The notes under the pieces are model-generated. The model worked only from the letters and a program-made list of their open reading frames with translations, ran no database searches and was not told the DNA's origin. Source: an uncultured Bacteroides sp. (lineage in GTDB: Bacteria; Bacteroidota; Bacteroidia; Bacteroidales; Bacteroidaceae). Taken from it: a stretch of DNA of 37,279 bases. The DNA lies in contig CAAFUN010000159.1 of NCBI GenBank assembly GCA_900766195.1, positions 1 to 37,279 on the forward strand, written 5' to 3'. This document shows, in pieces, positions 1-7,938 of the stretch. The translations under genes and the position numbers were made by a program. Every line of letters starts with the position of its first letter. Position 1 is the first letter of the stretch.

Positions 1-98
1 AAATCAGGCATTGTAACAGTGTGTATTCCAGTCTCATTGGCTATCGAGAGTATTTCATCCATTTTCTTAGCCATTTCTTCAGTTATTAAAGTAGCCAT
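1..98 (-). CDS. unidentified gene, N-terminal fragment
   Basis: This reading frame starts at an ATG (complement 96-98) and runs out of the window after 32 codons. The visible N terminus begins MATLITEEMAKKMDEIL and then IANETGIHTVTMPD. It is hydrophilic, has no signal peptide, and has a short amphipathic helix at residues 6-20. It follows the YbjQ-like gene on the same strand, with a very A-rich leader on the sense strand, as is common in Bacteroides. Too little is present to assign a family. The next bases to the left would decide it. Confidence 0.5.
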   Translation of the reverse strand, partial: MATLITEEMAKKMDEILSIANETGIHTVTMPD

Positions 99-170
99 AT
101 ATTTATAGTATAATTTAGAATTTCATTTTTTATTTTATTTTGTTTTTACTTTTTAAACCAAGCCTGATAG

Positions 171-1217
171 CTAAGAAACATTATCTTTTGATTGAAATAT
201 ATCTTCAAGTATATTTACTTTTTCAGTATAATAGTTTATCGCAAAGACTTCCTCTTTCATTAATCCTTTAATATTTAAGTTACAGGTCATGCAATATTCT
301 GTATTACAAGAATTTTTATGCCCATTCTGACAAATATATTTCTCGCTGTCTTTTGATAACAAGCCACCTTTGATCATTTCAACAGAGCCTAGATTTGGAA
401 GATTATTAAGAACTTCCGACAGACTTTTCATTGCTAGTAAATCTTCTTTGGTATATGTAGGCTTATTTGCATTTAATAGACTTATAGCAATCTTTATTTT
501 ATTCTTTTTAATTAACTGTAAGATAGCCTCTGCATTAAATAGATTGAAGTTGTATATAAGATCAAAAGAGGCATCAAACGAGTTTTCTACATCAGAATAG
601 ACAATCGCCGTGGCTTGTTGGTAATCTAATCTATTTAAATAAGACGGGAAATTTTGCTTAGCGAGTTTTTGTGCCTCATATTCATATGTTGAATAACTCT
701 TAATATAAACTCTATATAATAATTCTGCTAATTCTGGCATGTCGTGAGAAAGAATATATTCCCATTCTGCTTCATTCGGATACTCTTCTTCAAACTTCTT
801 TATGAACCTCCTTTTAAAGCATTCATTAATGAGAAAATCTGAGGATACTGTATCTATAGATTCCTCTTGTATTTCTTTGGACTCAATATTAATTTTAACA
901 GCTGTACCTATTAAAGAAACCATAAACATAGATTTGTTCTTGCCTGATATTTCGTCAAAATCAATATGCAACCCTAAAATGCAATTAGCTCTCATTGCTA
1001 AGGCCTTCAGAGATAAATCGTTTATAGCATCTTTATATATTAGCTGTAATTTCCTTTGGTATGTTTCCGAGTTTCCGCCAAAAAAATCTGTAAAAGATGC
1101 AGCAATATCAGAAAAGAGATTTGTGCCAACTACAATATTGGTTGTTATAATGCCCATATATTTATCGATGTGAGCATCTTCAATATGGTTTGTCGTAGTG
1201 ATTGTGATATTCTTCAT
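171..1217 (-). CDS. YbjQ-family (DUF74) protein with C-terminal zinc ribbon
   Basis: A 348-residue protein. Residues about 15-110 have the YbjQ/DUF74 pattern: a GIITTNIVVGTN-like strand, an FFGG turn, a long helix, then an ALAMRANCILGLHIDFDEI strand and a final strand near TAVKI. YbjQ proteins are small pentameric beta/alpha domains sometimes called heavy-metal binding; their role is not settled. The middle third (about 125-280) is charged, helical and unassigned. Near the C terminus Cys296, Cys304, Cys309 and Cys312 form a likely zinc ribbon. There is no signal peptide, so the protein is probably cytoplasmic. Typical YbjQ proteins are about 100 residues, so this is a long multidomain version. 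The YbjQ call is good; the function is unknown. Confidence 0.75.
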   Translation of the reverse strand: MKNITITTTNHIEDAHIDKYMGIITTNIVVGTNLFSDIAASFTDFFGGNSETYQRKLQLIYKDAINDLSLKALAMRANCILGLHIDFDEISGKNKSMFMVSLIGTAVKINIESKEIQEESIDTVSSDFLINECFKRRFIKKFEEEYPNEAEWEYILSHDMPELAELLYRVYIKSYSTYEYEAQKLAKQNFPSYLNRLDYQQATAIVYSDVENSFDASFDLIYNFNLFNAEAILQLIKKNKIKIAISLLNANKPTYTKEDLLAMKSLSEVLNNLPNLGSVEMIKGGLLSKDSEKYICQNGHKNSCNTEYCMTCNLNIKGLMKEEVFAINYYTEKVNILEDIFQSKDNVS

Positions 1218-1352
1218 ATATTTTATTTTTTAAAGTTTGTTTATTCTGATTGAATGCAGTTAGAGATTGCAGGCTTTTGCGTGGTGAGCAAGTTAACAGA
1301 GGGATCAGTATAGACTATTAAGATGAAAAGAAATATTGCTCAAGTTATTTCT

Positions 1353-1365
1353 ATAGACTGTCTAT
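1353..1365. promoter_or_regulatory. 13-bp perfect palindrome upstream of the YbjQ-like gene
   Basis: ATAGAC-T-GTCTAT is perfectly self-complementary. It lies about 135 bp upstream of the YbjQ-like start, in the 257-bp space between two minus-strand genes. A second ATAGACT half-site sits at 1310-1316, 43 bp away and in direct orientation. This could be a regulator site, but no promoter box was placed next to it. Confidence 0.3.
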
Positions 1366-1474
1366 TTCTCTTCAAAAAACTTAGTTTTCTACATTCTTTT
1401 TTATCGTAATATTTACAAACAAGAAAATCAGACTATAATTTATTAAACTTAGTCGCAAATAAATATTGTAGTCA

Positions 1475-1726
1475 TCATGTTTTAAGTAGAGAAACGATTG
1501 TGCAAATATAAAAAAACTCCGAATATAAATTCGGAGTTTCTTCTATTTTTGGTATTTCTTCTAAAATGTTCTTCCAATCAAACAACTGTCTATTTGTATT
1601 CGATAGGAATTCGTCTACTGTAGGGCCAACTTCATCATAGGCACTAAACTTACCCCATTCTTCTTCAATAACTCCCCTCGGAGTATTGTCGAAGTACTTT
1701 TTCAATTGTTCTAATATTGTATTCAT
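1475..1726 (-). CDS. small hypothetical protein; frame runs through its own terminator
   Basis: An 83-residue acidic cytoplasmic protein beginning MNTILEQLKKYFDNTPRG, with no recognised domain. It has its own promoter-like box at complement 1783-1790. The last 16 or so codons cross a strong hairpin plus T-run (complement 1511-1539) that looks like the intrinsic terminator of this gene. In the run of five A residues just before it, loss of one A would place a TAG stop directly ahead of the hairpin, giving a 70-residue protein. The present C terminus (from about residue 71, IEETPNLYSEFF) may therefore be a frameshift product or a sequencing artefact. The gene is probably real; the exact end is uncertain. 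Confidence 0.55.
   Translation of the reverse strand: MNTILEQLKKYFDNTPRGVIEEEWGKFSAYDEVGPTVDEFLSNTNRQLFDWKNILEEIPKIEETPNLYSEFFYICTIVSLLKT
1511..1539 (-). terminator. intrinsic terminator inside the 3' end of the 83-residue ORF
   Basis: Arms 1514-1524 and 1529-1539 pair over 11 bp around a 4-nt loop. On the minus strand the stem is followed directly by a run of T residues (the A-run at 1511-1516 on the plus strand). The structure lies within the annotated reading frame, upstream of its stop. Confidence 0.7.
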
Positions 1727-1782
1727 AACTTTAATAAGTTGAGCTCTAACATTTGGTACAACTCAAAACCTTTACTTGTGGA

Positions 1783-1790
1783 CAAAGGTA
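1783..1790 (-). promoter_or_regulatory. -7 box TACCTTTG
   Basis: It matches the Bacteroides TAnnTTTG consensus on the minus strand, 57 bp before the ATG at 1726. No clean -33 TTTG at the usual 19-20 bp spacing was found, although a T-rich tract lies just upstream. It is the likely promoter of the small hypothetical gene. Confidence 0.5.
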
Positions 1791-1880
1791 CAAGTAATTT
1801 TTCAAAAAAAAACTCTCTTATCTTTTTTCAGTCTTTTGTAATATCTTTAACATAAAACAAAAGCTATCACTTTTACATCC

Positions 1881-2093
1881 ACAAGAACAGAGCTATCAAA
1901 AGCCTTACGTGTGTTGGTGAAGTTTTTGCTCAAAGATTATCCCGGCAGTCGCCTCTGTGCCCATCGCGACCTCTGCACCGACTTAAACCACAACGGCGAG
2001 ATAGAGCCTGAAGAGTGGGTAAAGGAATGTCCCTGTTTCAATGCCTCTGAACTATTGACGGAGAAGGTGCCGGAGAATCCAGCGTATAGGTGA
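1881..2093 (+). pseudogene. C-terminal remnant of an N-acetylmuramoyl-L-alanine amidase
   Basis: The frame carries the end of a phage/T7-lysozyme-type (Amidase_2) amidase as found in many Bacteroides: RTELSKALRVLV, then a CAHRDL motif with a zinc-ligand His, an acidic loop, and EWVKECPCFNA with the zinc-ligand Cys. Family members are about 130-160 residues long and start with a GxxxFHHTA-like first half; that half is missing here. Similarity seems to begin near 1881 with no proper start before it (a GTG lies at 1911). The fragment sits in an accessory-looking stretch, as expected for a relic of a mobile element or prophage-like cassette. It is most likely not functional, since one of the two zinc histidines is lost. 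Confidence 0.7.
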
Positions 2094-2170
2094 GAAGAGT
2101 AAGGATGATATTTTGAAGTATTATACGGTTAAACGCCATGGGAGATTATAGAAAACTGATTTTTTATAAT

Positions 2171-2178
2171 TACTTTTG
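2171..2178 (+). promoter_or_regulatory. -7 box TACTTTTG for the Fic gene
   Basis: A match to TAnnTTTG located 37 bp before the ATG of the Fic gene. No clear -33 box was seen. Confidence 0.4.
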
Positions 2179-2215
2179 TATTGATATGTAAATAACACCG
2201 TCAATAAGCCAAAGT

Positions 2216-2956
2216 ATGAAACAGATATTCAACGAAGAACAACAAAAAAAGGCTTCTTTCATCTTAGAAAGCCCCCTGGCTAAGTTGTCAGAACTTTACT
2301 CCAATGAGATAAAGGACTTGGCAATAGTTTGGTGTTATTATTCTGGCAAGATAGAGGGAAATACTTATACCTACGTTGAAACCGAAGCATTGCTAAAAGA
2401 CGGTATTACTTCCGAAAAGAAGTACGAGGATGCCAAGATGCTTAAAAATCTCTACAATACTTTCATCTCCGAATTGGAATATATCAATAAGGAGGGGAAT
2501 CAAGAAATTATAGACGAACGTACTCTGTTCAGAATACATCAATCTATTTCCACGGGATTGGTATCAAATGAAGAATCTGGTTCGTTGCGGACACGTGCCG
2601 TTCGTATTAGTGGAACGGAATACGTTCCGCCCAAGAATCTTCAAGAGATAAAGAGCAAACTGAACGAGATTCTTTTTCAACAAGAAGAGTATGCCAACCC
2701 CTTAGAGAAAGCAGTGTATTTGCACTGTAATCTTGCTCGTCTGCAACCGTTCATTGATGGGAACAAACGTACTGCACGAATGATAGAAAGCGTTGTCTTA
2801 ATGAACGCTGGAATAATTCCAGTCTATTCGGCCAAGGATTCTGATATTCTGAACTACAGAAAAGGCTTGATAGCTTTTTATGAAACAGAAGATTATAGTC
2901 AATATGCTGATTATTTTCTGAATAGACAAATAGAACGAATCAAGGAAATTGAATAG
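2216..2956 (+). CDS. Fic-domain protein, catalytic His replaced by Gln
   Basis: A 246-residue Fic-family protein. Fic enzymes usually transfer AMP from ATP to a hydroxyl group on a target protein. An inhibitory-helix motif of the class II type, SGKIEGN (residues 43-49), is intact. The conserved R-x-V-x-I-x-G-x-x-Y-x-P-P stretch follows near 128-139. The core loop is LQPFIDGNKRTAR, so the first residue of HxFxDGN(G/K)R is Gln177 (codon CAA at 2744-2746) instead of the catalytic histidine; the phosphate-binding GNKR is intact. Loss of this His normally abolishes AMP transfer, so the protein may be inactive, may bind nucleotide only, or may catalyse another reaction. It stands alone, with no toxin-antitoxin partner next to it. 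Confidence 0.85.
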   Translation: MKQIFNEEQQKKASFILESPLAKLSELYSNEIKDLAIVWCYYSGKIEGNTYTYVETEALLKDGITSEKKYEDAKMLKNLYNTFISELEYINKEGNQEIIDERTLFRIHQSISTGLVSNEESGSLRTRAVRISGTEYVPPKNLQEIKSKLNEILFQQEEYANPLEKAVYLHCNLARLQPFIDGNKRTARMIESVVLMNAGIIPVYSAKDSDILNYRKGLIAFYETEDYSQYADYFLNRQIERIKEIE

Positions 2957-3159
2957 CCCTTGTTTTCTCATTTCAGCCTTTCTAAAGATTCCTCAACAAT
3001 ACTGTTTAGGCTGTCATCAAAAGACGATTGGCTATTTATTCTAAGGTCAATAGACATTTGGATTGAGTAGCTGATAGAGACAATAATAACTGATTTGAAG
3101 CAACTTGAGAAGTAGGCTGGTGGCATGCAGAGATGAATTTGATAAAATATTTTGTTTAT

Positions 3160-3190
3160 TTTGGCTATCTAAAAACTTTGAGTAAATTTG
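3160..3190 (+). promoter_or_regulatory. consensus promoter TTTG-N19-TAAATTTG
   Basis: The -33 box TTTG (3160-3163) and the -7 box TAAATTTG (3183-3190) are separated by 19 bp, an ideal Bacteroides sigma-ABfr promoter. It drives the ATPase gene whose ATG is at 3219, which leaves a leader of only about 20-25 nt. Confidence 0.7.
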
Positions 3191-3213
3191 CATTTGACAT
3201 TGAGTAAATTTAC
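3178..3213. promoter_or_regulatory. twin operator-like repeats over the ATPase promoter
   Basis: TTGAGTAAATTT occurs twice, at 3178-3189 and 3200-3211, exactly 22 bp apart. The second copy contains the perfect 10-bp palindrome GTAAATTTAC (3204-3213). The first copy differs from that palindrome at one base and covers the -7 box. Two sites on the same helix face, over the promoter and the start of the transcript, suggest repression, possibly by the gene's own product. Confidence 0.5.
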
Positions 3214-3218
3214 CAGGT

Positions 3219-4406
3219 ATGTACGAACGATCTTATTTAAAGCAAATTAAGTCAAGAATGGAAGAGCCGAGGAAGTTCATCCAAGTAATTCTTGGACCTC
3301 GCCAGGTGGGCAAAACCACTATGGTGAACCAATTATTATCCCAGTTACCCATACCTTATACAAACGAATCGGCAGATGCTATTTCTGCTACTAATTCTGC
3401 ATGGCTAATGCAGGCTTGGGAGACGGCCAGATTAAAAATGAAGGCTTCCGGAGCTTCGGAATATCTTCTTGTAATTGATGAAATACAAAAGATTGATAAC
3501 TGGAGTGAGGTTGTCAAACAACAATGGGATAAGGACACCCGTGAGAAAGTAAACATCAAGGTTATCCTACTGGGTTCATCTCGTCTTCTTATTCAGAAGG
3601 GGTTGACTGAATCATTGGCTGGTCGTTTTGAGGCATTCTATCTTGGGCACTGGTCGTTTGCCGAAATGGAGGCTGCTTTTGGTTGGTCTATCGAACAGTA
3701 CATTTATTTCGGGGGATATCCTGGTTCGGCAACTTTGATTAATGATGAAGAGCGTTGGAAGAACTATATTAAAGACTCGTTGATAGAAACCAGTATTTCC
3801 AAAGATATTTTAATGTTGACACGGATTGATAAGCCCGCCTTGCTGAAACGGTTATTTGAATTAGGCTGTCTATACTCCGGTCAGATACTTTCTTATACAA
3901 AAATCATAGGACAGCTTCAAGATGCAGGCAATACTACTACATTAGCGAACTATCTCAAATTGTTGTCCGATTGTGGTTTGTTAGGGGGACTAGAGAAATA
4001 TGCCGGAAGTGTAATCCGCCAACGGTCATCCAGTCCGAAGTTCCAGGTATATAATAACGCATTATTAACATCACAAAATGACGAAACTTATTCAACCACC
4101 ATTGTGAATCCCAAGCTATGGGGACGGCTGGTGGAATCATCTGTGGGCGCTCATTTACTTAATCATGCAGTTTCCGAGAGATATAATCTCTATTACTGGC
4201 GAGAGGGAAATAATGAAGTAGATTTCATACTTGAGAAAGGTAACAAGGTAATCGGGTTAGAAGTAAAAAGTGGTGCCAGTGCAGAAAATGAAGGAATGGC
4301 AATATTTAACGAGAAATTTCACCCCGCTAAGGTACTACTTGTAGGTACAGGTGGGATTCCTTATGAGGATTTTCTTAAGATTAATCCAAAAGAATTATTT
4401 TATTGA
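3219..4406 (+). CDS. AAA-type ATPase with DUF4143 and nuclease-like C terminus
   Basis: A 395-residue member of the large family of ATP-binding proteins with an N-terminal AAA_14 domain and C-terminal DUF4143. Walker A is GPRQVGKTT (from residue 26) and Walker B is LLVIDEIQ (Asp87, Glu88). The C terminus has a PD-(D/E)xK-like core: Asp335 in NEVDFIL, then ExK at Glu348-Lys350. These proteins are common and often multicopy in Bacteroides, and their role is still poorly defined. The length is normal and all motifs are intact. The gene is monocistronic, with its own consensus promoter and a repeated palindrome over it. Confidence 0.85.
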   Translation: MYERSYLKQIKSRMEEPRKFIQVILGPRQVGKTTMVNQLLSQLPIPYTNESADAISATNSAWLMQAWETARLKMKASGASEYLLVIDEIQKIDNWSEVVKQQWDKDTREKVNIKVILLGSSRLLIQKGLTESLAGRFEAFYLGHWSFAEMEAAFGWSIEQYIYFGGYPGSATLINDEERWKNYIKDSLIETSISKDILMLTRIDKPALLKRLFELGCLYSGQILSYTKIIGQLQDAGNTTTLANYLKLLSDCGLLGGLEKYAGSVIRQRSSSPKFQVYNNALLTSQNDETYSTTIVNPKLWGRLVESSVGAHLLNHAVSERYNLYYWREGNNEVDFILEKGNKVIGLEVKSGASAENEGMAIFNEKFHPAKVLLVGTGGIPYEDFLKINPKELFY

Positions 4407-4463
4407 GATACGGGTACGGGAAATCTACAATAAAATGAACTTTACAATAGTTACCATATAAGA

Positions 4464-4503
4464 CAAAAAAGCCCCAACGACTAAAAAATTAGCAATCGGG
4501 GCT
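4464..4503 (-). terminator. intrinsic terminator of the FadL-like gene
   Basis: On the minus strand AGCCCC (4498-4503) pairs with GGGGCT (4470-4475), an inner CTAA/TTAG stem forms in the loop, and a run of six T residues follows. It lies 60 bp after the stop of the outer-membrane protein gene. Confidence 0.75.
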
Positions 4504-4563
4504 CACAAATCAGACAAAGTATTATCAAATAAAAACTATATCTTTATATGCTGTTGAAAACTT

Positions 4564-6204
4564 CTAGAATCGGAATCCCATAGTCAATAATACCTGACTA
4601 CGTGAATCGGTAACTCTGGTTGCATTTTTAGGTTTAACAATTTCATTTCCTTCAGCATACCAGAACGGATAGAAATTTGAGTCCTGTACAGTATATTTGT
4701 ATGCTAAATCAGCATAAAACGATGATCCACGATAGCCAATACCTAGAGTATAGGTATTCATAGCCTTCAGATTGGAGAAGTCAGTGTCAGTCTGTATGGA
4801 TTCGATCGGCAATGCTTTAATAGCATCATTTTTAAAAATCGCAGAGGTATAATTGTAACCTAAACGGAAAGCAAACTCCGGAATTACTTTATACTCAGCA
4901 CCCAAGCGCAATGTACTTACACCTTTGGTAGTTGATTTAGCTTCGCTTTTCAACGCATCTATTTTATTATCATTTGCATCCTCAAATCTCATTGTAGAAT
5001 AATCCTGATATTCATATTCAGCTCCTAAAGCAAGATCTTTTCCAACCGTATACCCTAAGCTTACATTATACTTCCATGGAGTGTTTATCTTAAAATCTTG
5101 CTTCATATCACCATTAACCTGATTTTGAGTATCTATGGTATGACGTGTGGTAGATGCATCGGAGCCTTTATAAACATCCGACATCATTAAAGCACTAGTT
5201 GCTAAAGTCAAGTTATAGAAAACAGGAGTATGAACGGCTAATCCTATGCGTAAAGGTGAATCTTCAAAAGGACGGAAAATAGTTCCAAACTTAAAATCGA
5301 CCCCTGTACCGCTTATATTATTCCAACTCTGCAATCTATAACCCTCACCATTACCAAAGTCTTCATCATATAGTGTTTCTTTAGTATAATCCACATCATA
5401 AGCACCAATGGTTAAGCCAAAATAAGCACGATCATTGAAGTTAAAAGCTACATTAAAATCATATTGATCAATTCCACCTTTTTCACGCGAATGAAAGTTA
5501 CGAATTGAAGAAGTTCTGCCCACAATACTATTATAAAAGTTATAATCCTCATATAAAGGTTTACCATCTTTATCCAAAACAGGATTGCCATCTTTATCCT
5601 TTATAGGATAATTAGTAACATTGGTAGTTTCCGAAGGATTTATTAAAAAACCGTCATAGCCTAATGCCGAGAGCCATCCAATATCATTGTTATTATAATG
5701 ATTCCCATTGTCCCAAATAGAAGGAGTGATCCCGTCAGAAAGTGAAGCCATAAAAAATGTCTGAGACATGCCACCTAAATCTCCAGCCATATTCATATTT
5801 CTATAAAATGACTTTGATCTTTGATAATTAAATCCAAAGTTTATATAACGTAATGGTGTCTGATCACCAATTTTCGTTGAAAAGACAGCGCCTATATTAT
5901 TAAACGCCCAACGGTTTTTGTCTGTACTAAAACTATTTCCTAAATATTTACTTTCTGTATTCAGCGTTGAAAAGCTCAATGAAGTGCTAAAGTCATTGCT
6001 TCTAAAGATACCTATACCGGCGGGATTAACCCCCATGGTAGAAATATCCCCACCAAGTGCGCCCATAGCACCACCCATTCCAACGAAACGAGCTGTTCCA
6101 CTTAAATCCTTATTGATAATATTGGTTGCATCATATACATTCTGCCCCCATGCTCCCATCCCACATACAAGGAAAAGAGCTGCTATAATTATTTGTTTTT
6201 TCAT
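4564..6204 (-). CDS. FadL/OmpP1-family outer-membrane beta-barrel protein
   Basis: Starting at the ATG at 6204 gives 546 residues; a TTG two codons upstream is open but less likely. A signal peptide (residues 1-21, ending GAWGQ) precedes the hallmark N-terminal plug of the FadL/TodX family: GTARFVGMGGAMGALGG, then STMGVNPAGIG. The rest is a string of alternating amphipathic strands, ending in a terminal Phe (MGFRF) as barrel proteins do for assembly by the BAM complex. Homologues carry hydrophobic substrates across the outer membrane; Bacteroides members are often loosely annotated as hemin receptors. It follows the Gly/Ser/Arg-rich secreted-protein gene by 44 bp and is probably co-transcribed, ending at the hairpin near 4470-4503. 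The substrate is unknown. Confidence 0.85.
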   Translation of the reverse strand: MKKQIIIAALFLVCGMGAWGQNVYDATNIINKDLSGTARFVGMGGAMGALGGDISTMGVNPAGIGIFRSNDFSTSLSFSTLNTESKYLGNSFSTDKNRWAFNNIGAVFSTKIGDQTPLRYINFGFNYQRSKSFYRNMNMAGDLGGMSQTFFMASLSDGITPSIWDNGNHYNNNDIGWLSALGYDGFLINPSETTNVTNYPIKDKDGNPVLDKDGKPLYEDYNFYNSIVGRTSSIRNFHSREKGGIDQYDFNVAFNFNDRAYFGLTIGAYDVDYTKETLYDEDFGNGEGYRLQSWNNISGTGVDFKFGTIFRPFEDSPLRIGLAVHTPVFYNLTLATSALMMSDVYKGSDASTTRHTIDTQNQVNGDMKQDFKINTPWKYNVSLGYTVGKDLALGAEYEYQDYSTMRFEDANDNKIDALKSEAKSTTKGVSTLRLGAEYKVIPEFAFRLGYNYTSAIFKNDAIKALPIESIQTDTDFSNLKAMNTYTLGIGYRGSSFYADLAYKYTVQDSNFYPFWYAEGNEIVKPKNATRVTDSRSQVLLTMGFRF

Positions 6205-6248
6205 AATCAAATATTTTTAAAAATCAAACACATGGTAAAACAGAATAC

Positions 6249-7658
6249 TTAACGTCTACTTCCACCGGAACGTAAAGAAGATCCGCCACCACCGGAATTG
6301 CCACCACCACTGGAACGAGATGAACCACCGCCTCCGGAAAAGCTACTACCACTTGAACGAGTACTACTTCCTGATGAATAAGACGATCCACTATCGTAAG
6401 AGCGTGAACTGCGCGTATTGTTATTGTTGTATGAACGAGAGCTGCTTTCGTTGCTGCGTGGATAGTCAGAACTTCCTCGAGAATAAGTAGAACCATTACC
6501 CGAAGAACGTTCAGATGAATAGGTTCTGTTGCTCGGAGCAGAACTTCTGTTACTGCGAACATCGTCAGAGCCAGTGTTATAAGAACGGCTCCTTCTTAAT
6601 CCGTTTTCATCACTATCATAAGAACTACTACGCGTACTACTAGGACGAGTATAAATAGAACTCCTAGAAGAAGCTGCATCGGTACGATCACTTATTCCAC
6701 GGCGTACATCATCGGAAGAGCGAGTTCCTATAACACGTCTGACAGAAGAATCATAACTAGACGTACGTCTCAATGTTCCATCTTGCCCTACCATATAATC
6801 TCCACGCGAACTTCCTGATCTATCGGAAGCAACGACACGACGTGTTTCACCTGTTGGACGTGAGCTAGTGAATCGGCGATTGGTATATGTTCCACCACCG
6901 TAATAGCTTCCGCCACCGTAATAGCCGCCGCCCCAGCCCCAGCCTGGACGATGATAATAACCTCCGCTCCAGCCCCAGCCGCCATACCAGCCGCCATAGC
7001 CATAGCCCCAGCCACCATAATATCCACCATAGGCATAAGAAGGATAACCCCAACCTGAATAGTAAGGACTTCCCCAACCGTATGAATTATAACGCCAATC
7101 CCACCACAAACGATTGGAGAATGTGGGGAATGCATAAGCATACATACCATCGGTGTAAACGTTCCAGTCCCATGTATTCATGCCATACACAACATCCCAG
7201 TATAATGGGCTGCTGATACTGATAGCATAACGCGGATTACGGAAACGAACGATTCTCATAGCATATTCGTAATCATCCTGAGAACCATCAAAGCCATTCA
7301 CCCATTCTCCGTCAGGATCGGGAACATCTTTTTTATCTACATACAATGTATCATTGTCATAGCTGAAATTATTTTCTTTAGAAGTGTAACGACGATTATA
7401 TTCATCCACGTCACGAGAATTTCCCTTACGGTCACGCACTACAACTGTTGTTCCTCCCTGAGAGGAATAAACTGTAGTCGGTGCATTCGATTTTACCACG
7501 ACTTCTTGTCTGGTTGAAGAAGATGTACCGGACGTAGTCCGTTTCTGCTCCTTACTACCTTTTGAAGGCACGTAGTAAAGGTCGTCATCTATGCTCTGTG
7601 CTACCAACATCCATGGAAGACAGAAAGCAAAAAGCGATAAAAAAACAATCTTTTTCAT
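6249..7658 (-). CDS. secreted low-complexity Gly/Tyr/Trp- and Ser/Arg-rich protein
   Basis: A 469-residue protein with a clear signal peptide (MKKIVFLSLFAFCLPWMLVAQ). Residues about 22-190 are mixed sequence, including a stretch on regular structure (DEYNRRYTSKENNFSYDNDTLY). Residues about 195-260 are dominated by Gly, Tyr and Trp in repeats such as YYGGWGYGYGGWYGGWGW. From about 265 to the end the sequence is Ser/Arg-rich with RSS repeats, closing with Gly-Ser-rich blocks and SGGSRR. The Bacteroides homologues I recall carry uninformative names. The composition predicts a disordered, cationic, aromatic periplasmic or surface protein that could bind polyanions or self-associate. No enzyme motif is visible. 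It is probably the first gene of an operon with the FadL-like gene. Confidence 0.8.
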   Translation of the reverse strand: MKKIVFLSLFAFCLPWMLVAQSIDDDLYYVPSKGSKEQKRTTSGTSSSTRQEVVVKSNAPTTVYSSQGGTTVVVRDRKGNSRDVDEYNRRYTSKENNFSYDNDTLYVDKKDVPDPDGEWVNGFDGSQDDYEYAMRIVRFRNPRYAISISSPLYWDVVYGMNTWDWNVYTDGMYAYAFPTFSNRLWWDWRYNSYGWGSPYYSGWGYPSYAYGGYYGGWGYGYGGWYGGWGWSGGYYHRPGWGWGGGYYGGGSYYGGGTYTNRRFTSSRPTGETRRVVASDRSGSSRGDYMVGQDGTLRRTSSYDSSVRRVIGTRSSDDVRRGISDRTDAASSRSSIYTRPSSTRSSSYDSDENGLRRSRSYNTGSDDVRSNRSSAPSNRTYSSERSSGNGSTYSRGSSDYPRSNESSSRSYNNNNTRSSRSYDSGSSYSSGSSTRSSGSSFSGGGGSSRSSGGGNSGGGGSSLRSGGSRR

Positions 7659-7705
7659 ATTTAAGTGCGGTTTATAGTTTTAACTTCATCTACTTTTTCA
7701 TGTTG

Positions 7706-7713
7706 CAAAGATA
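7706..7713 (-). promoter_or_regulatory. -7 box TATCTTTG
   Basis: Minus-strand match to TAnnTTTG, 48 bp before the ATG at 7658. An ATTG at complement 7731-7734 is a weak -33 candidate at 17 bp. It is the likely promoter of the two-gene outer-envelope operon. Confidence 0.5.
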
Positions 7714-7831
7714 ATGCCGGAATTCTCTATCAATAGGATATTTCCCCCAAACCTTCATAGGGATTTCCCTATATGATACGTTCTAAAATGCAAAATTAAA
7801 GCACCTTTGAAGCTCTTTTCAAGAAACATTC

Positions 7832-7862
7832 TTGCAAATTCACCAATTATCATGTAGGTTTG
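7832..7862 (+). promoter_or_regulatory. promoter of prmA (TTG-N20-TAGGTTTG)
   Basis: The -7 box TAGGTTTG is at 7855-7862 and a CTTG ending at 7834 lies 20 bp upstream. The ATG of prmA is at 7939. Confidence 0.5.
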
Positions 7863-7938
7863 CAATTCTAACAACGATCTTTGAGAAGAGGTTCATTTAC
7901 TGAAATCTTCTTTACTATTAACAATAAATAATAACACA

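Noticed and set aside
2968..3126. 52-codon minus-strand ORF in the gap between the Fic and ATPase genes
   Set aside because: It is short, has no promoter box or recognised motif, and lies in otherwise decayed sequence. The C-terminal part (SFDDSLNSIVEESLERLK) looks helical, so it may be a relic, but I cannot support it as a gene.
6788..7216. Several long overlapping frames on both strands within the Gly/Tyr-rich gene
   Set aside because: They follow from the codon bias of the low-complexity repeats in the real minus-strand gene and have no independent signals.
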